A DNA stretch of 64,000 nt from Lapidilactobacillus achengensis (GCF_003946655.1 NZ_RHOV01000004.1:62001-126000), one strand, 5' to 3'; counted from the first letter of the stretch, positions 9,037-18,956 are shown. Notes: a model not told the origin generated them from the letters alone. Numbers and translations are program-made.

Positions 9037-9948
9037 ATGGCCAAACAATCAGCTATGCGCTATACGAGAACGAAAGGTGATAAAGTATTTGATGTTGTAA
9101 ATGGTGTCCTAATAACCATATTTACACTGATTGTTCTTTACCCACTCATTTTCGTTATTAACGCGTCGTTCAGTGACCCTACGAGAATTTATGAAGTGCC
9201 ATTACTACTCTGGCCAAGGGGCTTTAACTGGCGTGGTTATACTGAAATATTAAAAGATAAGGATATATTGATCGGTTTTAAAAATGCCGTCGTGTACACG
9301 GCATTGGGGACGGTTATCAATTTAGTTGTCACAACGCTTGGCGCGTACCCCCTATCTAGAAAAGAACTAAAAGGTAAAGGGTTCTTCACACTATTTTTTA
9401 CGGTTACTATGTTCTTTAGTGGTGGATTGATTCCAACTTATTTAGTCAATCAGCAATTAGGAATCATCAACACAATTTGGGTTATGATTCTTCCTGGAGC
9501 GCTTGGTGTCTACAATATGATTTTAATGCGCACTTATTTTCAACAGAACATACCTAATGAACTGGTTGAGAGTGCGTATATTGATGGTGCGAACGATATG
9601 CAACTTCTGTGGAAAGTGGTTCTACCATTATCCACACCAATTATTGCTGTTATGGCGATGTTTTATGGGGTTGGGCGCTGGAATGACTACTTCAATGCCA
9701 TGATTTATTTACAGGATCGATCCAAGTTCCCACTCCAGCTGATTTTACGAGAGATTTTGATTCAGGGGAAATTTGGTGATTCGGCAAATCAGACGTTACA
9801 AGGTAGTGCTCAAGCCGAATTGATGATGATTAAGCTAACGCTGAAATATAGTGTTGTTATTATTTCAAGTTTACCAGTTTTACTATTTTATCCAGTAGTA
9901 GCAAAGTATTTTGAAAAAGGGATTCTAGTTGGAGCTATTAAGGGGTAA
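9037..9948 (+). CDS. ABC importer permease, LplC type
   Basis: 303 residues, six membrane segments. Conserved opening FDVVNGVLITIFTLIVLYPL, then PTRIYEVPLLLWPRGFNWRGY, the loop typical of LplC/AraQ-like subunits. EAA loop: VESAYIDGANDMQLLWKVVLP near residue 180; the C-terminus YFEKGILVGAIKG is diagnostic. It forms the heterodimeric channel with the preceding gene. The energising ATPase must come from elsewhere, probably a shared MsmK-type protein. A YesL-like gene starts 4 bp after its stop codon. Confidence 0.93.
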   Translation: MAKQSAMRYTRTKGDKVFDVVNGVLITIFTLIVLYPLIFVINASFSDPTRIYEVPLLLWPRGFNWRGYTEILKDKDILIGFKNAVVYTALGTVINLVVTTLGAYPLSRKELKGKGFFTLFFTVTMFFSGGLIPTYLVNQQLGIINTIWVMILPGALGVYNMILMRTYFQQNIPNELVESAYIDGANDMQLLWKVVLPLSTPIIAVMAMFYGVGRWNDYFNAMIYLQDRSKFPLQLILREILIQGKFGDSANQTLQGSAQAELMMIKLTLKYSVVIISSLPVLLFYPVVAKYFEKGILVGAIKG

Positions 9949-9952
9949 TAAC

Positions 9953-10573
9953 ATGAATGTCAATAAGATGTACCAAATTATCGAAAGCATTTATTACATG
10001 ATGAAGCTCAATGTTTTGTGGATAATCTACGTTTTAAGAGGTGGCGTTATCTTTGGCGTAATCCCTTCAACACTTGCTCTATGTTCCTGCCTAAGAAATG
10101 AGATTCGCCACAACAATTCGGACAAACTTTCGGTTGAGTATAAAATCGAGTACAACAAGGTGTTTAAGGAAAGCCTATCTTTGCTTGTCCCGTTCGCTGG
10201 AATAGTATTGTTGCTCTTATTCGAGGAGGCGTTGTTGAACGGGATTGGCACAACTAGTCTTGTCTTGGAAATCCTAATTAAGGTGTTTAGAGCTATCATC
10301 GTGATGACAGTCGTTTTCTTCTTTCCGACATATGTTCATTTCGAGCTACACGGCATTAAGATTTTTCTACAGCCGTTTCTTTTGCTATTTATTTGTCCGG
10401 TTCAAGTGCTTTTATGCATTGTTGTGATTGCAATTGCGGCCACGTTATACTTCATTAACCCATTACTTGTTATCTTTTTAGGTGTAGGATTTCCGATGTA
10501 CGCAATCATGCATATGATGATAAAGAAATTCGATAAGATGCAAGCTAATATTCCATACATGAAAGAGGTATAG
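9953..10573 (+). CDS. YesL-like DUF624 membrane protein
   Basis: 206 residues from ATG 9953, after AGGGG at 9941-9945; an in-frame upstream ATG at 9929 overlaps the permease gene. It is a small integral membrane protein with about five hydrophobic helices; IESIYYMMKLNVLWIIYVL followed by RGGVIFGVIPSTLALCSCLR matches the DUF624/YesL N-terminal pattern (L-N-x-L-W then G-x-x-P-x-T). YesL proteins recur beside Lpl-type importers and have no proven function; a role in assembling or gating the importer is speculative. A second member sits at 48858-49520 in the other Lpl-type cluster, strengthening the association. Confidence 0.82.
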   Translation: MNVNKMYQIIESIYYMMKLNVLWIIYVLRGGVIFGVIPSTLALCSCLRNEIRHNNSDKLSVEYKIEYNKVFKESLSLLVPFAGIVLLLLFEEALLNGIGTTSLVLEILIKVFRAIIVMTVVFFFPTYVHFELHGIKIFLQPFLLLFICPVQVLLCIVVIAIAATLYFINPLLVIFLGVGFPMYAIMHMMIKKFDKMQANIPYMKEV

Positions 10574-10635
10574 AGTCCTGTAGCCGCTTTGATGCTTATA
10601 TAAAGGCCTTTTTAAAAGAAGAAGGGGAAGACAGA

Positions 10636-12777
10636 ATGGATATTAAAAAGATTGATACTCGTCATGCGACACAAAATAGATTTGAGCTTTCACGAGGAAA
10701 TAGTTTTCCGTTTACCGGATATCCTTTTGCGATGAACTATTTTTCTCTTGAAACAGATGCTGGAAACTGGTGGTTTGATCCGCAAAGCCAACACTTTCGT
10801 GGAATTAGACTGACGCATCAGCCTACTATGTGGGCGGGTACAAAAGGGGATTTTTGTTCATTAAGAATCCTGCCGGTAACTCAGGAAACGCAGGGGTTAA
10901 TGGATGTCGCGTACAATTCTCGTAAATCAGAGTTTCACCCTAATGTGTTATCAATTTATCAAGATGTTAACGAATTAACTACAAAAGTAATACCATCTGA
11001 ATTTGGCGGAACGATGCTCCTGAAAGGGGCCAGCCGTGGTAAAGGAATAATCTTGAGTTTTCCAGCGGCGGGTAAATTAGATATGAGTGATGAGTGTGTG
11101 ATACGGGGACGAGCGCAACAAAGCAGCGTACGAAGTGAGGCGCCGCTCGAGCTATTCTTTGAGATCTCGGTCAGCACGAAAATTAGTACCCGCCAAGATA
11201 TTGATGAAGAACACACTCAATTCGTTTTTGAGGGGGATGAGATTGAACTACGGATAGGGACCTCATATATTAGCTATGAATATGCCCATAACAATATCCC
11301 TAAGAAGTCGGAGGAAGAACTTTATCAGGATATTACCGATTGTTGGAATCAAAAATTAAATAAAGTTCTTGTGAACGACTCTTGCGAGGAGCGAGTCAGC
11401 ACATTTTATCACAGCCTTTATCGAGCGTTTCTGTATCCGCAAAGGATGTTTGAATTTGATAAAGATCATAGACCGGTTCATTTTGACATGCATTCCGGAC
11501 AAACTAGACCGGGATATCTATATACAAATAACGGGTTGTGGGATACAGCACGCACGGTTTATCCACTCTTCTCACTAATTGAGAAAGATGAATTTGAAAA
11601 GATACTTGAAGGATTTCTAAATGTGTATCGCGAAGGCGGATATTTACCAAAATGGTTAGCTCCAGATGATGGGGGTGGCATGCCGGGTAATTTAATTGAT
11701 ACTGTTATCGCAGATGCCGCACAGAAAAATATCCGATTGGATCTTATGCCAGAGTTTCTGGAAGCGATGATTCATTCTGCTGAAGATGTTAGTCAGGGTT
11801 TACCTTTAGGACGAATATTCTGCAACGAATATAATCGGTATGGATATGTACCCTCTGATATGAATGAGTCGGTGAATAATTCTCTTGATTATAGTTATAG
11901 TGATTATTGTATTTACGTCGTCGCAAAAAAGTTGGATCAAGAAGCGGTTGCTCAAAAATATTGTCAACGAGCAATGAACTACAGAAACTTATTCTCACCC
12001 GAAGATGGGTTTATGGTAGCGCGTGACCGAAATGGTAAGTTCCGGAGCCGGTTTGATCCGTATTCATGGGGAGGTGACTACACGGAAGGCTCTGCCTGGC
12101 AATCAACTTTTGCAGTTCCCCAGGATATTCGTGGATTGATTAATTTGTATGGGGGAAAGGATGAGTTTGAGAAGGTCGTCGTGAAGTTAGCTAATAGTGA
12201 TCCTAAGTATCATGTTGGGGGATATGGTCACGTGATACATGAAATGGCAGAGATGGAAATTAATAAATTTGGCCAAATAAATATTGGTAATCAACCGAGC
12301 TTCCATTTACCATACCTGTATTCCTTTATTGGAAAGTCATTCTACATGCAACCTCTTCTTAAACAAATCATGACTAAACTATTCAATAGTGGCTGGGAGG
12401 CATACCCTGGGGATGAAGATAATGGCAGCATGGCATCGTGGTTTATCTTTAGTTCACTTGGATTTTACCCATTTACTGCTGGAAGCAATCAATATGTTAT
12501 TGGCATGCCACTATTCGATAGGGTAATCATCACTCTTTCATCCGGCAAAAAGTTAACAATTTTAACTGAAAGAAACAATGATCAGGCACAATTTATCGAT
12601 TCTATTCTGATAGATAATAAGCCGTATGTTGAATCATACCTGAATCAGGCGCTGTTTGAGAAAGACACTGAGATCAAATATACGCTAGGAATTGTTCCCA
12701 ACCCAAGATGCATTTCCAGTGCGTCAATCCCATATAGCTTAAGCGATGCTGAGAAAGACACTTCGATTCTGGTCTGA
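10636..12777 (+). CDS. GH92 alpha-mannosidase, probably alpha-1,2 (cytoplasmic)
   Basis: 713 residues, no signal peptide. An N-terminal beta-sandwich (1-~230; RGNSFPFTGYPFAMNYFS, RLTHQPTMW) precedes the (alpha/alpha)6 catalytic domain. LYTNNGLWDTARTVYPLFSL, GYLPKWLAPDD and NESVNNSLDYSYSDYC are family signatures. TEGSAWQ gives Glu484 as the likely acid, and GDEDNG gives Asp593 and Asp595 as the likely base pair; their 109-residue spacing equals that of Glu533/Asp642 known from a Bacteroides GH92. His535-Glu536 in IHEM corresponds to the pair linked there to alpha-1,2 specificity. The enzyme is calcium-dependent and inverting. It would trim terminal mannose from glycans imported by the upstream ABC system. 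AT-rich coding, unlike the paralogue at 53993-56209. Confidence 0.94.
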   Translation: MDIKKIDTRHATQNRFELSRGNSFPFTGYPFAMNYFSLETDAGNWWFDPQSQHFRGIRLTHQPTMWAGTKGDFCSLRILPVTQETQGLMDVAYNSRKSEFHPNVLSIYQDVNELTTKVIPSEFGGTMLLKGASRGKGIILSFPAAGKLDMSDECVIRGRAQQSSVRSEAPLELFFEISVSTKISTRQDIDEEHTQFVFEGDEIELRIGTSYISYEYAHNNIPKKSEEELYQDITDCWNQKLNKVLVNDSCEERVSTFYHSLYRAFLYPQRMFEFDKDHRPVHFDMHSGQTRPGYLYTNNGLWDTARTVYPLFSLIEKDEFEKILEGFLNVYREGGYLPKWLAPDDGGGMPGNLIDTVIADAAQKNIRLDLMPEFLEAMIHSAEDVSQGLPLGRIFCNEYNRYGYVPSDMNESVNNSLDYSYSDYCIYVVAKKLDQEAVAQKYCQRAMNYRNLFSPEDGFMVARDRNGKFRSRFDPYSWGGDYTEGSAWQSTFAVPQDIRGLINLYGGKDEFEKVVVKLANSDPKYHVGGYGHVIHEMAEMEINKFGQINIGNQPSFHLPYLYSFIGKSFYMQPLLKQIMTKLFNSGWEAYPGDEDNGSMASWFIFSSLGFYPFTAGSNQYVIGMPLFDRVIITLSSGKKLTILTERNNDQAQFIDSILIDNKPYVESYLNQALFEKDTEIKYTLGIVPNPRCISSASIPYSLSDAEKDTSILV

Positions 12778-12848
12778 TTTGCTTGACTTAATCATTTATT
12801 TACCGTATTAAAATTATCTGGTTTTTCCAGCAATAAAGGAGTGTTACC

Positions 12849-14840
12849 ATGTATTCACGTATTCCATCCTATCCATTGATCACGCATGATCCATATTTTT
12901 CAATTTGGTCGCCGAGTGATCACCTTAATGACGCTCAAACAGTGAGCTGGACGGGTAAGGCGATGCCGCTCAATGGCACGATTTCGGTTGATGGCACGGT
13001 ATTTCGTTTTCTTGGCGATCGCCAGTCGTTGCCGGTAATCGAACAAGTTTCCGCCGAAATCACAGCTACTCAAACGCGGTACACCTTCAGCAATAGTCAG
13101 ATTGAACTTGGGGTTTCTTTTGCCCAGCACTTTGATCTGAAAGATCTACAAAGTATTTCTGAACCCATCACTTATCTTTCATTCGTGGTACGTTCACGAG
13201 ATCATCAAGCACATGATGTTCATCTTGAGCTTGACTTTGATGGCGCTATCACCTATGAAAGCTTGACGGATAATCGTTTGATTACGCGCCAGTTTGAGAT
13301 TGGTCAGACGCAAGAAGTTTTCTTAGGGAAAGCGCGCCAAACGCCGCTAAATTCGTCGGGCGACCTCATCAATATTGATTGGGGGTATCTCTACCTAGCA
13401 ACGACTTTAAGCGCGGATAGTCAGGTGAGTGCTTATCAGAAGTGGAATCAACAAGGCTTGCGCGCGCAATTTGATTTGTCAACGGCGAGCGAGAAGAAGG
13501 CACAATTGCTGGTTGCCTATGATGATCTGCATGCGATCAATTACTTCGGTCAGGCCACCAATGCTTATTGGAAACAAGCGGAGCCTTCAATGCCAGCCTT
13601 GTTGGATAAACGTTTACAATCGTTTGATGCAATCGTTAATGATTGCTATCGAATTGATCAACAGATCGGTCAACTGGCAGCGACAGTGGGCGCGGACAAT
13701 TATGAGTTGATTTGCGCAACGGCTTATCGTCAGGCGATTGCCGCACACAAGCTGATTCGCGATGAGAATGGTGAAATTGTTTTCTTATCGAAGGAATGCA
13801 ATTCGAATGGCTGTATTGGCACTGTCGATGTGAGCTATCCATCTATCCCCTTGTTCCTAGCGTTTAATCCAGAGTTAGTGGCGGGTATGATGCGACCTAT
13901 TTTTCGTTTCGCAAAATTGCCGGCTTGGCCGTTTGACTTCGCGCCCCATGACGTTGGCCGCTACCCAGATGCCACCGGTCAAGTTTATGGCATGAATCGG
14001 CCAGATGATGTTGATGATGGAACGATGCTCCGCGAGTATGATACGGTGGGTGAGTATTACCAATATCCAGCCAATGCCGATCTTTATAATTTCGATTATC
14101 AAATGCCTATTGAGGAAAGCGGCGATATGATCATCATGGCTAGCGCGGTTGAGTTGCTTCAAGCTGGTGACTTTCTCGAGCAACATTTTGACCAATTGTG
14201 GCAGTGGTCGAAGTTCCTAGTAGCTCACGGTCAGGATCCAGAAAATCAACTATGTACGGATGATTTCGCTGGGCATTTAGCACATAATGTCAATTTGTCA
14301 TTAAAGGCAATCGTTGCGTTAGCCATGTTTGGTAAAGCATTATTAACGGCGGGAATCCATCAGGACGAGGCCAATGAGCTGATTACGCAAGCACGGAAGA
14401 TGGCGGCAATCTGGACCGAAACCGCTCAGTCCCAATCTGATACTCGGCTGGCGTTTGATCAGCCTGACTCGTGGGCACTGAAGTATAACCTGATTTGGGA
14501 TAAGCTGTTCGGCTTAGGGCTGTTTGACGCTCAAATCAGCCAAAAAGAAATTCAACGCTATTTGCAACAATTGAATGATTACGGCACACCTTTGGATAAG
14601 CGCGCTACTTACACCAAGGTTGATTGGCTAATGTGGGTTGCTTCACTGACAACAGAGCGGCATGATTTCGATCAATTTACTCAGTCAGTGGTTCGCTTCC
14701 TAAACGAAACGCCAGATCGTCAGCCGTTCTCAGATTGGTATGATACGAAATCCGCTAAGATGGTTGCCTTTAAGAATCGGTCGGTGATTGGTGGCGTCTT
14801 TATGCCAATGTTGGCTAAGATTTTGCAATCACAAGCATAA
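12849..14840 (+). CDS. DUF5127/DUF4965 family protein ('glutaminase A'-like), putative glycan-active
   Basis: 663 residues, no signal peptide. It opens with IPSYPLITHDPYFSIWS and DAQTVSWTGKAMPLNG, the N-terminal DUF5127 pattern. APHDVGRYPDATGQVYG near residue 365, MPIEESGDMIIMA near 422 and TDDFAGHLAHNVNLSLKAI near 470 are signatures of the DUF4965 six-hairpin domain; SDWYDTKSAKMVAFKNRSVIGGVF closes the protein. Relatives are annotated as fungal-type glutaminase, but the fold and its constant company with glycosidases suggest a carbohydrate enzyme. Here it sits between a GH92 and a GH38 mannosidase in the same orientation, so I infer a role in glycan breakdown. Composition shifts here to the GC-richer style. 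A strong terminator follows. Confidence 0.85.
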   Translation: MYSRIPSYPLITHDPYFSIWSPSDHLNDAQTVSWTGKAMPLNGTISVDGTVFRFLGDRQSLPVIEQVSAEITATQTRYTFSNSQIELGVSFAQHFDLKDLQSISEPITYLSFVVRSRDHQAHDVHLELDFDGAITYESLTDNRLITRQFEIGQTQEVFLGKARQTPLNSSGDLINIDWGYLYLATTLSADSQVSAYQKWNQQGLRAQFDLSTASEKKAQLLVAYDDLHAINYFGQATNAYWKQAEPSMPALLDKRLQSFDAIVNDCYRIDQQIGQLAATVGADNYELICATAYRQAIAAHKLIRDENGEIVFLSKECNSNGCIGTVDVSYPSIPLFLAFNPELVAGMMRPIFRFAKLPAWPFDFAPHDVGRYPDATGQVYGMNRPDDVDDGTMLREYDTVGEYYQYPANADLYNFDYQMPIEESGDMIIMASAVELLQAGDFLEQHFDQLWQWSKFLVAHGQDPENQLCTDDFAGHLAHNVNLSLKAIVALAMFGKALLTAGIHQDEANELITQARKMAAIWTETAQSQSDTRLAFDQPDSWALKYNLIWDKLFGLGLFDAQISQKEIQRYLQQLNDYGTPLDKRATYTKVDWLMWVASLTTERHDFDQFTQSVVRFLNETPDRQPFSDWYDTKSAKMVAFKNRSVIGGVFMPMLAKILQSQA

Positions 14841-14847
14841 ACGTCGA

Positions 14848-14873
14848 AAAAAAGCACCTGTTGGTGCTTTTTT
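14848..14873 (+). terminator. Rho-independent terminator ending the first importer/mannosidase operon
   Basis: AAAAAAGCACC (14848-14858), loop TGTT, GGTGCTTTTTT (14863-14873). Perfect stem with T tail. Confidence 0.93.
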
Positions 14874-14944
14874 GCTGGTTAGTCTACCGGAGTTGGCTTA
14901 TAGTTACTCTGTGAGAACGGATTCAGAATTTAAGGAGGTCGAGT

Positions 14945-17900
14945 ATGTACTCAGAAAAGAAGATCAAGCAACAGCTGGGGTATTTGCAGGCGCAGGTCTA
15001 TGGCAACTTTGCAACGGTGAGTGACTTGCAACTGTGGCAGGATCAACGTGAAGATCATCGGCAAGTGCCAGTGGACGCGGCTTGGCAGGCGGTGACTTTG
15101 GGGTCTGAATGGTCTGGACGGGACACCTATTATTGGCTCCGTTTCCAGGTGGTCGTACCTGAATTAGCTGAGCGACAAAAATATGTTATTCATTTGGATT
15201 TGGGTCGGACTGGTGGTGGCGGCAATTCCGGATTTGAAGGACTGGTCTTCATTGGTGGGCAACCGCGGCAGGCCGTTGACTCAAATCATCGCGATATCTA
15301 TTTAGACGCGCAATTCGCTAAGCAAGATTTGGTTTTCAGTGTTCTGATGTGGACAGGCTTGGAGGGTGGCGGGCCGCAACAGATCCAGCATTATCGGCTA
15401 CAGCAGGTTGCGGCCGGTGTGCTGGATGAGCGGATTCGTGATTGTTATCGTTATTTGAAACTGATCAATGAAACGATTTTGGAATTGTCTGATGATGAGC
15501 CGTTGAAGTATGACTATCAACGTTTGTTAGATGGCGCGTTACGGCAGTTCGATTGGGGCGGGATGACCACAGCTGAATTAAGTGTCACGGCTGGTCAGGT
15601 CTTAGCGCAGATCGCGGCCTTTATCGATCAACATCAAGGTCAGAAGAAAGCATACTCGATCGCGGCGATTGGGCACACTCACATTGATGTGGCGTGGTTA
15701 TGGCGCTTGAAACACACGCGGGAGAAGACCGCTCGTTCCTTTTCAACGGTTCTGGCTTTGATGAAGGAGTATCCGGATTACAAATTCTTCCACAGCACGC
15801 CACAGGTTTATGATTTTATCAAACACGACTATCCGGAACTATATACTCAAATCAAGCAGCGAGTTGCTGAAGGTCGGTGGGAGCCTGATGGGGGCACCTG
15901 GCTGGAACCGGATGCCAACATTCCGTCGGGTGAGGCGTTGACGCGTCAATTCCTGTATGGCTCGCAGTTCTTTAAGCAGGAGTTCGGCGTTAAACAAACG
16001 GTGTTGTGGTTGCCAGATGTTTTCGGCTATTCATGGGCTTTGCCACAAATCATGTTAGGTTTTGGCATCGATAATTTCATGACGACGAAAATCAGCTGGA
16101 ATGATACCAACCGAATGCCGCATGATACCTTCGTTTGGGAGGGATTGGATGGGAGCCGGGTCTTGACCCATTTCATTACGACCACGGACGACAATGCAGA
16201 TTTTCGCGACAGTTCCAACTGGATGTACACCTACAACGGCGAAATCACACCGCACACGGTTCTAGGCACCTATCACGTCTACGCTGATAAGCTTGTCAAC
16301 AATGACCTACTGTTGGCTTATGGCTACGGCGATGGTGGTGGCGGACCAACACGGGAAATGATTGAAAACATTGAGATGATCAATCAATTGCCAGGGCTCC
16401 CTTCCATCAAAAACACCCGGGTCGACGATTACTTTAAACAGTTGCGGGCCAATATCAAGGCCAGTGGGCAGTCATTGGCGACCTGGAATGGCGAACTTTA
16501 TCTGGAATATCACCGGGGAACTTACACGTCACAGGCTCGAGTCAAACGTGAGAATCGGCAGCTGGAGTTTGCGTTGCGGAATTTGGAAATCGCGGCTGCG
16601 ACGGCGTTGTTGCGCCAACAGGTGGCCTATCCTGAGGCCGAAATTCGAGAGTTGTGGCAGATGGTTCTGCGGAATCAATTCCATGATATTTTGCCGGGTT
16701 CGTCGATCCACGAAGTTTACCAAGATAATAAGTTGGAGTATCAACAAGGATTTGCGTCGATCGCGCGCTTACAGCAGCAATTAGTCGCTGCTCAACTAGA
16801 GCCGCACGCTGATTATTACCACGCCAGCAACGTGAATGCTTGGCCAATCACCACAACAATCCAGGTGGCGGAGCAACGTGACGGGGTCTTCGAAACGACC
16901 GATCGCGTTAAACTCTCTAGTCAAAAAGTAACGATGGGCTATGTTGTGCAGGTCACTGTTCCGGCGTTTGCGACGACTAACTTCAAATTTGTCGCGGCTA
17001 AGGGCGAATCGGGCGTAGCGCGGTCGGCGGCTTCAGTCCAAACAGCGACGGTGATTGCGATTAGCGCTGCCCGCCAAGTTGAGAACGATTATTATCGGAT
17101 CACTTGGAACGAGGCGGGTCAACTCATTGGCCTTTGGGACAAAAAAGCGCGCCGTGAGGTCATTACCACGGCAGGTGTTGGGAATCGGCTGACGGTCTAT
17201 GAGGATCGCCCTACGGAATATGATAACTGGAACATTGATGCCGACTATCCGGAAAAGGCTTGGACATTAGCGGCGGATCAGATCGAAGTCTCCGAAGTGG
17301 GACCGCTATTACAGTCGGTGATGTTCACTTACCATTTCCACCATTCGACGATCAAGCAACAAATGATTTTGCACGCGGATAGTCCGCGGATCGATTTCGA
17401 AAACGAAATCGACTGGCACGATCACAATTATTTGTTACGGACTGATTTTACCGTGGCCGTTCGCGCGAACGAAGCGACCTACGATATCCAGTATGGTAAC
17501 GCCAAGCGACCAACCACGGCCAATACTTCTTGGGAAGCCGCTAAGTTTGAAACAGTGGGGCATAAATGGGCCGACTTGTCCCAGCGTGACTATGGGGTCG
17601 CGCTTTTGAATGATGGCAAATATGGCTACCATATCACGGAGAACAACTTATCCCTGTCCTTATTGAAGTCCGGTGTTTCACCAGACACAGAGGCGGATCA
17701 GGGTCAGCATCACTTCACTTACAGTCTATTACCACACGAAGGCGATTTTGTGAGTGGGCAGGTTGAACCAACGGCGATGGTGCTCAATAATGGTCTGAAA
17801 GTCAACCGGGGCGAGATCCAAACGCAACAAGCGCTATTTGCCTTTAGCGGATCTGAAGCCGTCGAAGTTGATGCGATCAAATTAAGCGAAGACGGACACG

Positions 17901-18100
17901 CTCTGATTTTGCGGCTCCATGAATATACCGGCCAGAACACAACGATCCAAGTGTTGCCGCAGTTTGCCCACGGCGCGGTCCAAGCAACACGCTTGGACGA
18001 AACGCCAGAAGCGACACTTTCACCCGACGCTGATGAACGTTATCGTTTGGAATTAACGCCTTATCAGATCAAGACGGTTAGGTGGGAGATTGAGAAGTAA
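14945..18100 (+). CDS. GH38 alpha-mannosidase, cytosolic MAN2C1/Ams1-like
   Basis: 1051 residues, no signal peptide, about the length of eukaryotic cytosolic MAN2C1 (~1040). An extra N-terminal domain of about 235 residues precedes the catalytic barrel. AAIGHTHIDVAWLWRLKHTR at ~241-260 carries zinc ligands His246 and Asp248; WLPDVFGYSWALPQIM places the nucleophile at Asp358; FHDILPGSSIHEVYQD near 580 supplies the further metal-ligand segment. The C-terminal half is the GH38 beta-sandwich (ending RLELTPYQIKTVRWEIE). It is a metal-dependent retaining hydrolase of alpha-1,2/1,3/1,6 mannosyl links in free oligosaccharides. Start ATG 14945 follows AAGGAGG. A terminator separates it from the operon upstream, so it may have its own promoter. 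Confidence 0.95.
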   Translation: MYSEKKIKQQLGYLQAQVYGNFATVSDLQLWQDQREDHRQVPVDAAWQAVTLGSEWSGRDTYYWLRFQVVVPELAERQKYVIHLDLGRTGGGGNSGFEGLVFIGGQPRQAVDSNHRDIYLDAQFAKQDLVFSVLMWTGLEGGGPQQIQHYRLQQVAAGVLDERIRDCYRYLKLINETILELSDDEPLKYDYQRLLDGALRQFDWGGMTTAELSVTAGQVLAQIAAFIDQHQGQKKAYSIAAIGHTHIDVAWLWRLKHTREKTARSFSTVLALMKEYPDYKFFHSTPQVYDFIKHDYPELYTQIKQRVAEGRWEPDGGTWLEPDANIPSGEALTRQFLYGSQFFKQEFGVKQTVLWLPDVFGYSWALPQIMLGFGIDNFMTTKISWNDTNRMPHDTFVWEGLDGSRVLTHFITTTDDNADFRDSSNWMYTYNGEITPHTVLGTYHVYADKLVNNDLLLAYGYGDGGGGPTREMIENIEMINQLPGLPSIKNTRVDDYFKQLRANIKASGQSLATWNGELYLEYHRGTYTSQARVKRENRQLEFALRNLEIAAATALLRQQVAYPEAEIRELWQMVLRNQFHDILPGSSIHEVYQDNKLEYQQGFASIARLQQQLVAAQLEPHADYYHASNVNAWPITTTIQVAEQRDGVFETTDRVKLSSQKVTMGYVVQVTVPAFATTNFKFVAAKGESGVARSAASVQTATVIAISAARQVENDYYRITWNEAGQLIGLWDKKARREVITTAGVGNRLTVYEDRPTEYDNWNIDADYPEKAWTLAADQIEVSEVGPLLQSVMFTYHFHHSTIKQQMILHADSPRIDFENEIDWHDHNYLLRTDFTVAVRANEATYDIQYGNAKRPTTANTSWEAAKFETVGHKWADLSQRDYGVALLNDGKYGYHITENNLSLSLLKSGVSPDTEADQGQHHFTYSLLPHEGDFVSGQVEPTAMVLNNGLKVNRGEIQTQQALFAFSGSEAVEVDAIKLSEDGHALILRLHEYTGQNTTIQVLPQFAHGAVQATRLDETPEATLSPDADERYRLELTPYQIKTVRWEIEK

Positions 18101-18104
18101 AGAT

Positions 18105-18134
18105 TTGCCCAAGTCTGCATTATTTCTGTAGTAT
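18105..18134 (+). promoter_or_regulatory. Candidate promoter of the glycerophosphodiesterase gene
   Basis: TTGCCC at 18105-18110, 18 bp, TAGTAT at 18129-18134, directly after the GH38 stop codon. Plausible, not strong. Confidence 0.4.
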
Positions 18135-18157
18135 GATTCATGAAAGAGGTAATGAAT

Positions 18158-18859
18158 TTGACGTTCAAAATTTTTGGTCATCGAGGATATCCAGTACGGT
18201 TTCCTGAAAATAGCCTGGAAGGATTTCGATACGTTGCGACACATGGAATATACGGAGCAGAAACGGATGTGCAGCGAACTAAGGATGAACAGTTAGTTAT
18301 AATGCACGATGAATGGATTGACCGTACAACGAACGGACGTGGAATGATTAAAGACTATACGCTAGAAGAATTGCGTGAATTTCGGCTAGCAAATGGTGAA
18401 CCGATTCCAACGTTAGCAGAATTTTTAGCTGTTTTTGTTGATACAGATATTCAGATTGATATCGAGTTTAAGACTAGTTTTAATCGCTATCTGGGAATTG
18501 AGGCTCAAACACAGCGGATGGTTGAGCGGGCCGGGCTTGCGCAACAGACTTTGTATTGTTCATTCAATCCAGACAGCTTATTGGAAATCCATAATATTGC
18601 ACCACAAATGGAGCGCGCATTGTTGGTTGAATTACCTGAGTTGCCGGATTGGGGTCGTATCCATGGTATTGTTGATTCGTTGCACACACACCAATATTTG
18701 CCGGATATTCAGATTCCACAACGCATTTGGTCAGTCGACGACCCGAAGCAGATGCGAGCACAGTTACATTTGCCCTATGTGGATGGACTCATTACGAATC
18801 GCTTCGAACTAGCAAAAGACATGGTGGAACGTGAAGAACGATTGATGCGTGATGTGTAG
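18158..18859 (+). CDS. Glycerophosphodiester phosphodiesterase family protein
   Basis: 233 residues. I chose TTG 18158 because AAAGAGG at 18143-18149 lies 8 nt upstream, whereas ATG 18152 would be 2 nt away and ATG 18140 precedes it. FKIFGHRGYPVRFPENSLEGF carries the HRG and PEN motifs, then AETDVQRTKDEQLVIMHDEWIDRTTNGRG with the metal-binding E-x-D and catalytic HD residues. IQIDIEFKT, LYCSFNPDSLLEI and VDGLITNRF complete the GDPD TIM barrel. It has no signal peptide, so it would act on cytoplasmic glycerophosphodiesters. A link to glycan use is not evident, although teichoic-acid-type or glycosyl-glycerophosphate substrates are possible. AT-rich compared with the GH38 gene upstream. Confidence 0.9.
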   Translation: MTFKIFGHRGYPVRFPENSLEGFRYVATHGIYGAETDVQRTKDEQLVIMHDEWIDRTTNGRGMIKDYTLEELREFRLANGEPIPTLAEFLAVFVDTDIQIDIEFKTSFNRYLGIEAQTQRMVERAGLAQQTLYCSFNPDSLLEIHNIAPQMERALLVELPELPDWGRIHGIVDSLHTHQYLPDIQIPQRIWSVDDPKQMRAQLHLPYVDGLITNRFELAKDMVEREERLMRDV

Positions 18860-18905
18860 GTAAACTTACGGAGTAATAGAACAATCATCTGAATTGCGTG
18901 GCGGA

Positions 18906-18956
18906 GACGAGTTGGTTAAGCACAATGGATATGCTTAACCAACTCGTTCTTTTTTG
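18906..18956 (+). terminator. Rho-independent terminator after glycerophosphodiesterase
   Basis: A 16-bp perfect stem (18907-18922 with 18932-18947), 9-nt loop, then CTTTTTT. Confidence 0.93.

Noticed and set aside
10636-12777. Gln in GNQPSFHLPYLY considered as loss of the GH92 catalytic acid, suggesting mannose-1-phosphate uncapping
   Set aside because: Spacing to GDEDNG places the acid at Glu484 in TEGSAWQ, which is intact in both GH92 proteins; the Gln lies elsewhere, so ordinary mannosidase activity is expected.
12849-14840. Calling the DUF4965 protein a glutaminase
   Set aside because: That name is transferred from distant fungal proteins; context points to glycans and no glutaminase motif can be verified here.
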